A DNA stretch of 64,000 nt from positions 434,001 through 498,000 of the forward strand of contig NZ_QRGD01000002.1 in NCBI RefSeq assembly GCF_003449015.1. Reading direction: 5' to 3'. Positions within the stretch are counted from its first letter, which is position 1. Each line of letters opens with the position of its first letter. The notes under the pieces are model-generated. The model worked only from the letters and a program-made list of their open reading frames with translations, ran no database searches and was not told the DNA's origin. The translations under genes were made by a program, and so were the position numbers. Origin of the DNA: Aureibaculum luteum (lineage in GTDB: Bacteria > Bacteroidota > Bacteroidia > Flavobacteriales > Flavobacteriaceae). This document shows, one piece after another, positions 35,325-44,651 of the stretch.

Positions 35325-36449
35325 ATGAGCATTTTAATTGCAGGAGATTTAGCACCTATACGGAGATATGAAAAATTATTTTCTCAAGTTGATATGCATT
35401 TTTTAGATGAAAAGATTACGAAGGAAATTCTTAATTCAGAATTATTTATTGTTAATTTAGAAGCACCACTTTCAGATAATGTTTCTAAAACTAAATCGGC
35501 TATACCAAGTTTAGTGGCATCGCCAAATGTTATTAATGGATTAAGAGAATTAGGTATTGATATATGTTGTTTAGGTAATAATCATATTATGGATGCTGGA
35601 TCAAAAGGGTTAAATTCCACTACTAATATACTTGAAGCAAATAGTATCGAGCATTTTGGTGCTGGATCAAATATTTCAACATCTGATAGATTATTAATAA
35701 AAATAATATCAGGTTTCAAGGTTGGTTTTTACGCAATTTCTAATAATGAATTTTCAATAGGAACAAAAGAATTACCTGGAGCAAATCCTGAAGATCTTAT
35801 TTCATGGTATTATAATATTCCTAAATATAAAAAACAGGTTGATTATTTATTAGTATTTTATCATACAGGTATCAATAAGAGTTTGTATCCATCTCCCAAC
35901 ATGCAAAGAAAAAGTAGGTTATTGATAGATTTGGGAGCGGATCTAGTTACTTGTCAGCATTCTCATGTTACTGGGACTTATGAAAACTATAATGGTGGTG
36001 AAATTGTTTATGGTCAGGGAGACTTTATTTTTGATTATGGAGTTGATATAGATGATTTTAGAAAATATGGAAGCTTTTTAAAAGTTGAATTTAAGAATAA
36101 ACTTGAATTAAAAAGAATCTATTTCAAAAAGGATGGATTTAAATTAGAACTGTTAACTGGAAATGAGAAAAATGAAATTGAAAAGAAGATAGAAATTGAA
36201 TCAAAAAAAATTACTAATCCTGAATTTTTAGATAAGTGGTATGAGGAATATGTAATGTCTCAAAAAAAGAATTATATTAACAATATTATTTCTTTTGGTA
36301 ATTTATATTTTTTAAAAATCTTAAATAGATTAAATATCACCAAAAATATTTTTAACGGATCATACCGGAAAACATTGTTTAATCTAACTCAAAATGATAT
36401 TCATCGAGATATTTTGAAACAAATTCTTAATAAGAAATCTAATGAATAG
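35325..36449 (+). CDS. CapA family protein (PGA_cap, metallophosphatase-like)
   Basis: 374 residues. The calcineurin-like core is visible as LIAGDLAPI, FIVNLEAPLSD, CCLGNNHIMDAG, VFYHTGIN and TCQHSHVTG, the Asp/Asn/His set typical of CapA proteins. Bacillus CapA is membrane-bound and takes part in poly-gamma-glutamate capsule export; related proteins occur in many polysaccharide loci with unknown roles. This one has no signal peptide or membrane helix, so it would act in the cytoplasm. Its 3' end overlaps wzy by 8 bp. Confidence 0.85.
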   Translation: MSILIAGDLAPIRRYEKLFSQVDMHFLDEKITKEILNSELFIVNLEAPLSDNVSKTKSAIPSLVASPNVINGLRELGIDICCLGNNHIMDAGSKGLNSTTNILEANSIEHFGAGSNISTSDRLLIKIISGFKVGFYAISNNEFSIGTKELPGANPEDLISWYYNIPKYKKQVDYLLVFYHTGINKSLYPSPNMQRKSRLLIDLGADLVTCQHSHVTGTYENYNGGEIVYGQGDFIFDYGVDIDDFRKYGSFLKVEFKNKLELKRIYFKKDGFKLELLTGNEKNEIEKKIEIESKKITNPEFLDKWYEEYVMSQKKNYINNIISFGNLYFLKILNRLNITKNIFNGSYRKTLFNLTQNDIHRDILKQILNKKSNE

Positions 36450-37584
36450 GGTCTTTGCTTTTCTCTTTACTATAGGATTTATATATTTTGCAAGAATTGA
36501 GGGTTTCACTCTTATATTTCAACGAATTATAATTCCTTTGACTTTTTTGTACGCGTTAACCAAAAACACGAACATAATTCCTAAGGTCGGAATTTTGTGG
36601 TATTATTTGATATTTATTTTATATGCATCTACTAGCTTTAGTCATACCTTAGATACGGAGAGTACACTTCGGTTTTTTCAGTTAATGCTAATGTCATTTA
36701 TGGTTATATTTATTTATGTAACCATTCTGATCCGAAATCCAAATAATATTTACCCTATATGTTATGCGTTAATTGTTTCCTCCGTTTTATTTGTTTTATC
36801 TTTTGACTCCACATTAGGAAACCCACTTCAAGGCAGAAATAAAGGTATTACTTCAAATCCAAACTTGTTAGGAATGTTTATGCTTTATGGCATATTTTCA
36901 ATAACTATTTTATGGAATAAAATAAATTATAAAACCAAACTAATTTTAGCTGGTGTTTTTCTTATAGCATTATATGGAATAATGGCGTCCGCTTCGAGAA
37001 AATCACTATTTTCTGCGGTTATATTTATAGCATTGTGGTTAACAATTATTTTTAGGACTGAAAAAAACCTAATTAAAACGTTGTTTACAATATTTTCAGT
37101 AGTATTAATTATATATTTTGTATATGATATCTATTTTTTAGATTCATACATGGCATTCAGAATGGATTATGTTGAGCAATCAGGTGAGGGTAGATTTGAT
37201 ATAGCAAGTGAGGGATGGAGACTATTTAAATCATCACCATTTTTTGGAGTTGGTTTAGGTACATTTCAAGATCACTCACAATATGAAAAATATGCTCATA
37301 ATGATTTTTTTGAATTAATTGCCACGCTCGGTTTAATTGGGTTGATAATTTATGTATTAATTTACGCTTGGTTAATAAATTTGATTCGTAAAGCGAGAAA
37401 AAGTATCAAAAATTATAACGTCAGGTATATTTTAAACGTATTTCTTTATATAATCGTTACAATGATATTTTTAGGTTTAGGAAGACCTCATTTTTTCGAT
37501 ATATTTAGTATGGGAATGTTTGGCATTATGTCTGGTTACACGCTTGGAGTTTTATTAAATAGAAATAAGATAAATGAATATTAA
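36442..37584 (+). CDS. wzy: O-antigen/capsule polymerase (Wzy-like, O-ligase superfamily)
   Basis: 380 residues with about ten membrane helices. A periplasmic loop towards the C-terminus reads GWRLFKSSPFFGVGLGTF and then KYAHNDFFELIATLGLIGL. The pattern H-N-D-x-x-x-E-L-x-A-x-x-G-L marks the Wzy_C/O-ligase superfamily. It is the only such protein in the locus and therefore the likely polymerase joining flipped repeat units. Overlaps both neighbours (8 and 11 bp). Confidence 0.9.
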   Translation: MNRVFAFLFTIGFIYFARIEGFTLIFQRIIIPLTFLYALTKNTNIIPKVGILWYYLIFILYASTSFSHTLDTESTLRFFQLMLMSFMVIFIYVTILIRNPNNIYPICYALIVSSVLFVLSFDSTLGNPLQGRNKGITSNPNLLGMFMLYGIFSITILWNKINYKTKLILAGVFLIALYGIMASASRKSLFSAVIFIALWLTIIFRTEKNLIKTLFTIFSVVLIIYFVYDIYFLDSYMAFRMDYVEQSGEGRFDIASEGWRLFKSSPFFGVGLGTFQDHSQYEKYAHNDFFELIATLGLIGLIIYVLIYAWLINLIRKARKSIKNYNVRYILNVFLYIIVTMIFLGLGRPHFFDIFSMGMFGIMSGYTLGVLLNRNKINEY

Positions 37585-38536
37585 ATATTTAGATATTGAT
37601 GATTTTGACAAATGGGATAATTTTGTTTTATTACATAACAAAGGAACCATATTTCATAAAACCAATTGGTTAAACAATCATTTTGGCGAGTTTAAAATAG
37701 TAACAGTGCAAGAGGATTCACAATTAGTTGGTGGATTTGCTTATTTGATTTCAAAGAAAGCTGGGATTAAAGGAATTTTTAGGCCCCCATACACACCGTA
37801 TTACCATCCATTGATTAAAGAACTTTCAAAAGATGGTAATTCTGAAAAAGAAATTGAGATTATGTCATTAATTCTTAAAAAAATATCTAATTACAATATT
37901 TCTTTGCTTTTTGATTCACAAACAAAATACTTATATCCATATCAAAATATGGGGTATAAGATTACACCAAAATTAAATTATATTTTAGAACCTTCACTTT
38001 TTTTAGATTCAATTGCAAAAAGGAAAAAATCAACAATAAATAGATATAGTAAGGCATATAATGTTGGAGACTTAAAGATTTTAGAGGATTTTAATGTTCA
38101 AAATGTACTTGCTTTATGGATAGAATTTGGGAAAAGTAAATCTATGAATACATATAAAGATTTCTTGTTTAGAGTATTTGACAACGCTTCGGGTTTTAAT
38201 AATTGGGGTTGTCTTAAAATATATACAAAAGAAGATAAATTTTTAGCAGCAGGACTTTATTTATTTGATGATAAAAGGTTATATAATTTAATACCTATTG
38301 TAAATTATCAAGTTTTGTCTAATAAAGAAAAAAACATTGGAGATTATTTATATTATAATTTATCATTAATCGCCGAAAGGAAAGCACTCTTATTGGATTA
38401 TGAAGGCTCTGAAGTTCCTGGAGTAGAAAAAATGTATAGAAGGCTTGGAGGTCGTTTAGAATTAAAGCATACAGGAACAAAACACAACTTTATGTTACGT
38501 TTAATATATAAAATTAAAAACTTAATTAGTAAATGA
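37574..38536 (+). CDS. FemAB/GNAT-like acyl- or aminoacyltransferase
   Basis: 320 residues with two GNAT-like halves. The N-terminal half has WDNFVLLHNKGTIFHKTNW, typical of FemAB-like proteins in polysaccharide loci. The second half carries SIAKRKKSTINRYSKAY, then LAAGLYLFDDKRLYNLIP, NIGDYLYYNLSLIAERK and LLDYEGSEVPGVEKMYRRLGG, the acyl-donor and substrate lobe. FemAB enzymes transfer amino acids from tRNA; GNAT relatives transfer acyl groups. Which applies here is unknown. The asparagine-synthetase-like and ATP-grasp genes two steps downstream make an aminoacyl-type decoration of the sugar chain plausible. Confidence 0.75.
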   Translation: MNIKYLDIDDFDKWDNFVLLHNKGTIFHKTNWLNNHFGEFKIVTVQEDSQLVGGFAYLISKKAGIKGIFRPPYTPYYHPLIKELSKDGNSEKEIEIMSLILKKISNYNISLLFDSQTKYLYPYQNMGYKITPKLNYILEPSLFLDSIAKRKKSTINRYSKAYNVGDLKILEDFNVQNVLALWIEFGKSKSMNTYKDFLFRVFDNASGFNNWGCLKIYTKEDKFLAAGLYLFDDKRLYNLIPIVNYQVLSNKEKNIGDYLYYNLSLIAERKALLLDYEGSEVPGVEKMYRRLGGRLELKHTGTKHNFMLRLIYKIKNLISK

Positions 38537-39669
38537 AAGTTATTCATATTACAAGTATGCACGAATTTGATGATGATCGAATTTTTCAAAGAGCATGTAC
38601 AGGCTTGGTTGATGAAGGTATTAACGTAGGTTTAATTACTCAATATAAAGGTAAATATCCAGTTTTAATTGACGATGTTAATATTTATCCTTTAAAAGTT
38701 AGAAAGGGCATAAAAAGGAGAATATTTTCTTCTTTTCAAGCCATGAGGATAGCATTTAAAAATAAGGCAGACATCTATCATTTCCATGATCCTGATTTAA
38801 TCCCATTTATGCTCATACTTTCATTGTTCGGTAAACATGTGGTATATGATATTCATGAGTTATATAGGGTTAGATTTTCTCAATGGAAGTTTATTCCGAA
38901 TAGGCTCAACGGTTTCTTAGCTGATGTCTATCAAAAATTTGAACATCTTTGTATTAAAGGAATGGCAGGCTATACTTTACCATCTAAAAGTATGCAAAAG
39001 TTGTGGTATAAAAACTTGGAAAAACCCCATGCAGTCGTAAGAAACATTCATCTTTTATCTAAAATAAGTAAATTCGAATTAAAGAAAAATATGAATAATA
39101 GCAATTTTATAATTTATACATCTGGGGTTAATAGCCCCGATCGTAGAAATATTAATATTATGAAGGCTTTTTCTAAATTATATAAGAAGTATGATAATAT
39201 TAAACTCCAATTTGGTGGAATGTATCGGCCTGATGGGTATGAAGATAAATTGAAAGAATTAGCAAAAGAACTTGGAATAGTTGATAGATTTGAAATGCAA
39301 GGATTTTTGAACTATGAAGAGCAATTTAAAAGAAGTAGTCAAGTTTCTTTAGGCCTAGTACTATTAGAACCCAATGAAAAGAATTATATTGCAACGTCTA
39401 ACCGAATGTATGAATATATGTTTTGTAAGATACCAATAATTTGTGAAGCTTTGCCAGAGCCAATTTCAGTAATAGATAAAGTAAATTGCGGTTATTATTT
39501 AAATTCTGATAATATTGATGAGTTGGCTAATAAAATTGAGCAAATTTATTTAAATCCAGAAGAAGCTAAGAAATTAGGAGAAAATGGCTACAATGCTGTT
39601 GTTAGTGAATTTCATTATGAAAAGGATTTAACTTCATTGATTAACCTATATAAAAGAATAATTGAATAA
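38533..39669 (+). CDS. Glycosyltransferase, GT4-like
   Basis: 378 residues, GT-B fold. The N-terminal lobe shows VIHITSMHEFDDDRIFQRAC and IYHFHDPDLIPFML, and the C-terminal lobe IIYTSGVNSPDRRNINIM, LQFGGMYRPDG and SNRMYEYMFCKIPIICEALPE. The histidine-rich YHFHDPDL and the final block are typical of a group often annotated as capsule or Cps glycosyltransferases. The start overlaps the preceding stop (ATGA) and its stop overlaps the next start (TAATG), so it is tightly coupled. Confidence 0.88.
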   Translation: MKVIHITSMHEFDDDRIFQRACTGLVDEGINVGLITQYKGKYPVLIDDVNIYPLKVRKGIKRRIFSSFQAMRIAFKNKADIYHFHDPDLIPFMLILSLFGKHVVYDIHELYRVRFSQWKFIPNRLNGFLADVYQKFEHLCIKGMAGYTLPSKSMQKLWYKNLEKPHAVVRNIHLLSKISKFELKKNMNNSNFIIYTSGVNSPDRRNINIMKAFSKLYKKYDNIKLQFGGMYRPDGYEDKLKELAKELGIVDRFEMQGFLNYEEQFKRSSQVSLGLVLLEPNEKNYIATSNRMYEYMFCKIPIICEALPEPISVIDKVNCGYYLNSDNIDELANKIEQIYLNPEEAKKLGENGYNAVVSEFHYEKDLTSLINLYKRIIE

Positions 39670-41420
39670 TGGGAGTTTTTGTTTTAATAAAAAACGATAT
39701 AAAATTTAACGAAAATTCGTTGCATGCTGTAAGTAAAAAGAAAAATTTAAATTTTTATTTAAAGGATAATTTTAGTGTTTATACATTACATTTATTTAGT
39801 AATCAAAAAAAGAAATCCAATCATTTTTCGAATAAAAAAGACGCTATTTATTCAGTTGGTACATTGATTTATAAAAATCAATCTTATGATGATGCTCTAA
39901 AATTATATTTAAATGATTTTAAGAACGATTGTGTTACTGAAGACGAAATTTACGGAGATTTCATACTGATTATAAAGCAAAATAATGTTATTACTATTAT
40001 TAGGGAAAAATGCCAGTCGTCAAAAATATTTAACTTAAACAATAATGTTATTAGTAATTCTTTTTCAACAATTTTATTTTCGAGCAAACAAAAATTTTCA
40101 ATTAATAAGCAATCGGTTAAAGAAAATGTTTTATTAGGATATATTCTTAGCCCAAAAACAATTGTTAATGAAATTAATGAAATACAAAATAAAAATAATT
40201 TTGAAAATATTAATTTTGAAAATTTTCGAAATAAAAATTTATCACAAGTTTTAAATAAAAAGCAATATAATGAAAAAGAAGCTATAGAAAATATTGTTGA
40301 ATTGTTAAACAGGCAATACGATTCTATCGCGAAAGCTTTTAATAATAAAAGAGTTGACATTGGCTTGTCTGGAGGGTATGATAGCAGGTTGAATTTAATT
40401 TTAGCAAATCATAAGATGCAAATTCATCCACACTCTCATTATAAAGAAAGATACGATAAGGATTTAGAAATTGCCCAGCAACTATGTAAATCTTTAGATT
40501 TAGACTTGAATACAAAAGAAATTAAACCATTTATTAATATTAAGGAGTCAGATGAGTTGGAGAAAGCACTTGAAGATACTTTTTATTATTATGATGGAAG
40601 AGTTGCATTAAATACAGGTTTCTTTAATGAAATTTACTCTAGTAAGTATAGAGAATATATAACTACAAATACCGAACTAACATTAACTGGATTTGGTGGT
40701 GAAATTTTTAGAAATTACAGTTATCAACCCAAAGGCAAGTTGAGTATCAATTTTTGGATTAAAAATTTTGTTTTTAGTTACTATAATTATAGTGCCATTA
40801 AAAGGACAAAAGAGAATAAAGAATTTCTTGAAATAGTTCAAAAGGATATTTTAGAGAAATTAGGGATTGGAAATGAAAAGAAAATTTCATTTGCCACTAG
40901 AAGATATTATTTTTCTGATATTTGGACTCCAATGACTTACTCTGTTAAATCATTTGCCGAAAATCAAATGTCATATTTTATTTCACCTTTTATAAGTGAT
41001 ACTATCAAAAAATCTTCTTATAAAATGAATGATGTTATAGAAAATGATTGGAACTTTCAGGGAAAAATAATAAACAAATTGTCTCCAGAATTAGCTAAAA
41101 TAGATTCATCATATAATTTTACCTTTGATGATAACCCAAAACTATTTGAAGTTAAAAAAAAAATAATGAATAGTAAGTATTTGTTAGTTTTAAAAAATTT
41201 CTTACAAAAAAGAAGGTTTGAAAAAAATGTTAAAAACAATAAGCAATATGATAATGAGCATTTTGAAGAAATATTATCTCATGTTATTGAATATTTAGAT
41301 GGAATTAAAATTACTTACATCAAATCATCCATCAATTGGTATTATAATGTGCTATCAGTTGCGTTAATTATAAAAAAAACTAAAGAGCATAATGTTAGGA
41401 TTGAAGAACTTAATAACTAA
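39669..41420 (+). CDS. Asparagine synthetase-like protein lacking the glutaminase cysteine
   Basis: 583 residues. The first 150 or so resemble the class II glutamine amidotransferase fold of asparagine synthetase B (AIYSVGTLIY, EDEIYGDFILII). The catalytic Cys2 that must follow Met1 is Gly here (MGVF), so it should not release ammonia from glutamine. The synthetase domain has the PP-loop SGGYDSR at 234-240, close to SGGxDS of AMP-forming ligases. Relatives with dead glutaminase halves use other nucleophiles (beta-lactam synthetase, lasso-peptide cyclase). A carboxylate, perhaps of a uronic acid, could be activated as acyl-AMP and joined to an amine. It overlaps the ATP-grasp gene by 29 bp. 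Very Lys/Asn-rich. Confidence 0.82.
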   Translation: MGVFVLIKNDIKFNENSLHAVSKKKNLNFYLKDNFSVYTLHLFSNQKKKSNHFSNKKDAIYSVGTLIYKNQSYDDALKLYLNDFKNDCVTEDEIYGDFILIIKQNNVITIIREKCQSSKIFNLNNNVISNSFSTILFSSKQKFSINKQSVKENVLLGYILSPKTIVNEINEIQNKNNFENINFENFRNKNLSQVLNKKQYNEKEAIENIVELLNRQYDSIAKAFNNKRVDIGLSGGYDSRLNLILANHKMQIHPHSHYKERYDKDLEIAQQLCKSLDLDLNTKEIKPFINIKESDELEKALEDTFYYYDGRVALNTGFFNEIYSSKYREYITTNTELTLTGFGGEIFRNYSYQPKGKLSINFWIKNFVFSYYNYSAIKRTKENKEFLEIVQKDILEKLGIGNEKKISFATRRYYFSDIWTPMTYSVKSFAENQMSYFISPFISDTIKKSSYKMNDVIENDWNFQGKIINKLSPELAKIDSSYNFTFDDNPKLFEVKKKIMNSKYLLVLKNFLQKRRFEKNVKNNKQYDNEHFEEILSHVIEYLDGIKITYIKSSINWYYNVLSVALIIKKTKEHNVRIEELNN

Positions 41421-42507
41421 ATTGGGGAATAACAGTGGGTTAAAAAAGTTACTGCCTATAGGTTTTAGAGATTTTTTACGTAATAGGTCAAACCTATATG
41501 AATACAATTTAAAAAATTGGAAAACCGACATTCCTTTAATAGGAACTGATAAAGAGTTTGAATTTAAAGGAAAATCTTCCGTTACTGTTGGTATTATCTA
41601 TGATTTTTCACAAAGACATGTAAATTACATGAACGCTTGTATTAATTTAGGTGTTTCATATAAAGTTATTGATATTTTTTCAAATAATTGGATTCAGTTT
41701 GTTGAGAATAATCCCGAAATTGAGCACTACTTTACTTGGCCATCCACTTATTCTAATGTTTGGAAGACAGTTTTAGACGAAAGACTTATGTATTTGGAGA
41801 AACATTTTAATAAAAATGTATTCCCAGAGAACTTATCAACTTGGATTTACGAAAGTAAACGAAGACTTAAAGATTGGTTTTATTTGAATAACATTAAAAT
41901 TCCTGAAACTTATGTTTTTTATCATCGTGATGAGGCAATGGATTTTTTAAATAAAACGAAATTTCCAGTCGTTTTTAAGTCAGATTTAGGGGCTGGGGGT
42001 ACAGGTGTCCAAATTTTAAAAACGAAAAGTGAAGCTAAAAAATTGGTTAATCAATTATTTTATAAGACATTTATTCCGAAAAGGCTAGACCCGAGAGAAA
42101 CACAATGGGGTTTTATAATGTTTCAAGAATATTTAAAAGATGTTGAAGAATGGAGGATATCTAGAATAGGAGATGGCTTTTTTGTGAGATTAAAGGAAAA
42201 AGTAGGAGAATTTCATAGTGGATCTGGTAAAATTAATTGGGAAAAGGCTCGGCCTGAAATATTAAATATGGCTAAGAAAGTCACAGATATTGGGAATTTT
42301 AAAAGTATGGGTGTTGATATTTTTGAAACCCCAAATGGAGAGTTATATATAAACGAAATACATACAGTTTTTGGTGTTAAAAAATTAGAGACCGATGAAA
42401 ATTCCGGTAAATGGACATTTGAAAATGATAAATGGAGTTTTGAACAAGGTGAATTTTCGGAATATCAATTTGCTAAAGAAAGAATAACTTATGTGTTAGG
42501 TTTATAA
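41392..42507 (+). CDS. ATP-grasp ligase-like protein (RimK-like)
   Basis: 371 residues. The second half is an ATP-grasp fold: FPVVFKSDLGAGGTGV (191-206) is the glycine-rich nucleotide loop, FIMFQEYLKDVEEWRI the adenine/hinge region, and GELYINEIHTVFG carries the metal-binding Asn/Glu. The N-terminal 160 residues form a pre-ATP-grasp region (VGIIYDFSQRHVNYMNACI). Such enzymes join a carboxylate, via acyl phosphate, to an amine or thiol. The gene starts inside the end of the asparagine-synthetase-like gene, indicating linked function. The substrate is unknown; amino-acid or peptide decoration of an acidic sugar is a reasonable guess. Confidence 0.82.
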   Translation: MLGLKNLITKLGNNSGLKKLLPIGFRDFLRNRSNLYEYNLKNWKTDIPLIGTDKEFEFKGKSSVTVGIIYDFSQRHVNYMNACINLGVSYKVIDIFSNNWIQFVENNPEIEHYFTWPSTYSNVWKTVLDERLMYLEKHFNKNVFPENLSTWIYESKRRLKDWFYLNNIKIPETYVFYHRDEAMDFLNKTKFPVVFKSDLGAGGTGVQILKTKSEAKKLVNQLFYKTFIPKRLDPRETQWGFIMFQEYLKDVEEWRISRIGDGFFVRLKEKVGEFHSGSGKINWEKARPEILNMAKKVTDIGNFKSMGVDIFETPNGELYINEIHTVFGVKKLETDENSGKWTFENDKWSFEQGEFSEYQFAKERITYVLGL

Positions 42508-42541
42508 TTATTTAGCTAATAAGATAAATAAATATTAAAAG

Positions 42542-43687
42542 ATGAAGGTTGCATTATTAACTGGAGGTTTTCCTACAAAAGAAAATCCAATGAGAGGTAT
42601 TTTTAATAAAAATGCGGCTATTGAAATCTCAAAATATGTAGATTTAACCGTTATTTTCTATAGAATATTTATTCCTGGAAGAAAACGATATGAAGTTCTT
42701 GAAGAAAATGGATACAAATTAATTAAAATTACAATCCCACTTCTACCTTTTATAAATAAATATACAACTTGTATAAATAAGAATTTAATACCACTTTTTT
42801 TAAAACCTTATTTAAAAGACTATGATGTAGTCCATTCAATATCTGGAATAACCGTTGTTGCTCTTGATAAGCTTAAAAAGAATTACAAGTTTAAACATAT
42901 AGCTCAGTTTATTGGAGCCGATATTAATTATACATTTCCAGAATTAAAAAAAATGGGATGCGTAAAAACTTTAAATGGTATTGATCAAATTGTATGTAAT
43001 AGTGTTGCATTAAAAAACGAAGTTAAAAATGTTTTTGGACGAGATAAAAATGTTTCTGTTATTTATAGAGGTGTAGATTTAGATAGATTTGGTACGGTAT
43101 CAAAAAAATTAAATAATGACGTTGTATTTTTATTTTTAGGTGGTTTAATGCCAAATAAAGATAGTTCTTTTGGTAAAAATTTAAAGGGTGGCATTACGTT
43201 AATGAAGGCATGGCAATTAGTTGATCAACGAATAAACGAAGAGACCTCTGTAAGTCTGATCTATGGAGGACCAAATACTACTAAAAATGAAGATCTGAAT
43301 AATTGGATACACACATTAAACTTTAAAAATAAGGTTGAAATTATTGGACGTGTAAATCCAATAGATATCTTAAAAGTTTATGAAAGAACTAATGTAACGA
43401 TTATACCTAGTCAGACTGAAGGCTTTCCAAATGTGGGTATGGAATCATTTGCAGTAGGAAATTGTATTATAGGTAGTAATGTAGGTGGATTACCAGAATT
43501 AATTGATGATAATGTTAATGGTCTTATTTTTAATAGTAATAATGAAGAACATTTGGCCGAACAAATACTAACATTACTTGATGTAATTATAGTTGAAAAA
43601 TTTTGTAAAAAAGCAAAAGAAAAAGTAATGCTTAAGTATGATAATAAACAATTTGGTAAGGAATATTTAAGAATATATCAAATGTAA
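42542..43687 (+). CDS. Glycosyltransferase, GT4 family
   Basis: 381 residues, GT-B fold. N-terminus VALLTGGFPTKENPMRGIF. The classical retaining E-x7-E motif is visible as EGFPNVGMESFAVG, followed by GSNVGGLPELIDDNVNGLIF, the nucleotide-sugar binding block of GT4 enzymes. SVIYRGVDLDRFG is the usual inter-domain signature. Cytoplasmic, probably membrane-associated. One linkage of the repeat unit; donor unknown. Confidence 0.93.
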   Translation: MKVALLTGGFPTKENPMRGIFNKNAAIEISKYVDLTVIFYRIFIPGRKRYEVLEENGYKLIKITIPLLPFINKYTTCINKNLIPLFLKPYLKDYDVVHSISGITVVALDKLKKNYKFKHIAQFIGADINYTFPELKKMGCVKTLNGIDQIVCNSVALKNEVKNVFGRDKNVSVIYRGVDLDRFGTVSKKLNNDVVFLFLGGLMPNKDSSFGKNLKGGITLMKAWQLVDQRINEETSVSLIYGGPNTTKNEDLNNWIHTLNFKNKVEIIGRVNPIDILKVYERTNVTIIPSQTEGFPNVGMESFAVGNCIIGSNVGGLPELIDDNVNGLIFNSNNEEHLAEQILTLLDVIIVEKFCKKAKEKVMLKYDNKQFGKEYLRIYQM

Positions 43688-43836
43688 TTCATACTAACAA
43701 TACAAAGCATTATTGAAACGATGGAAGATGGTAGTATTCTAAAAAATATAGTTAGTAAATTGAATTGTATAATAGCAAATATTATGGCTATTAAGAAAAT
43801 CTATTGTATCACTAAATAGCAAGTTATTTAATTAAA

Positions 43837-44640
43837 ATGAAAATCATTCTATCACATGATGTAGATCACCTATACTGGCAAGAACATTATTTTAAAGACC
43901 TCTATGCACCAAGCACGGTATTCAGAAATACAAAAGGGTTACTAAAAGGAGATATAGAATTAAAATTATATTTTAAACGCTTAAAATGTTGGGGCAGGCT
44001 ACATCGTTTACCTGAATTGATAACATTTTATAACGATTATAATATTAAAGCTAATTTTTTCTTTGGTATGAATAATGCCTTAGGATTATCTTATAATTAT
44101 AAACAATCAAAACAGTGGATTGATAAATTATTGGATAAAAAACATCAGGTTGGTGTTCATGGAATAGCTTTTAATGATAAAGAAAGTATAATTATAGAAT
44201 ATAACCGTTTTAAAGAATTGAGTGGTTTAAAATCCTTTGGTATTCGAACACATTATTTACGAATGGCTAAAAATACACATCAATTATTTGAAACACAAAA
44301 TTATATTTTTGATTCATCAATTGAACAAATAAAGAAACCTTTTAAATTAAATGCGATGTGGATTATCCCTATTAGTATTATGGAGGTTACTTTAGTTAAT
44401 AATGCTCAATTAAATCAGAATATTGAGTTGTGGAAGGCGAATACAATAGATCGTCTGAAATTATCAGAAAAGGAAAATATACCCTATTTCGTAGTTAACT
44501 TTCACGATTTGTATTTTTCAAATAATTTCCCAGTTATAAAACAGTGGTATATTTGGCTGATTGATTTATTGAAATCAAAAAACTATCAATTTATAAATTT
44601 TGAAGATGCCGTGGTTGAATTAAACCAATCTTCGTTTTAA
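43837..44640 (+). CDS. Polysaccharide deacetylase-like protein (NodB-homology)
   Basis: 267 residues. The metal-binding start motif is LSHDVDHLYW (HDxDH-like), the second motif GVHGIAFND, and a later arginine block GIRTHYLRM. AVNFHDLYFS has a C-terminal His that could complete the site. Family members remove N-acetyl groups from sugars or cleave related amides. It has no signal peptide, so it would act on lipid-linked or nucleotide-linked sugars in the cytoplasm rather than on exported polymer. A 149-bp gap precedes it; a 12-bp gap separates it from the next glycosyltransferase. Confidence 0.8.
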   Translation: MKIILSHDVDHLYWQEHYFKDLYAPSTVFRNTKGLLKGDIELKLYFKRLKCWGRLHRLPELITFYNDYNIKANFFFGMNNALGLSYNYKQSKQWIDKLLDKKHQVGVHGIAFNDKESIIIEYNRFKELSGLKSFGIRTHYLRMAKNTHQLFETQNYIFDSSIEQIKKPFKLNAMWIIPISIMEVTLVNNAQLNQNIELWKANTIDRLKLSEKENIPYFVVNFHDLYFSNNFPVIKQWYIWLIDLLKSKNYQFINFEDAVVELNQSSF

Positions 44641-44651
44641 GAATCACAAAA

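Noticed and set aside
43722-43819. Possible 32-codon ORF between a glycosyltransferase and the deacetylase-like gene
   Set aside because: Too short, with no recognisable pattern and no supporting context.
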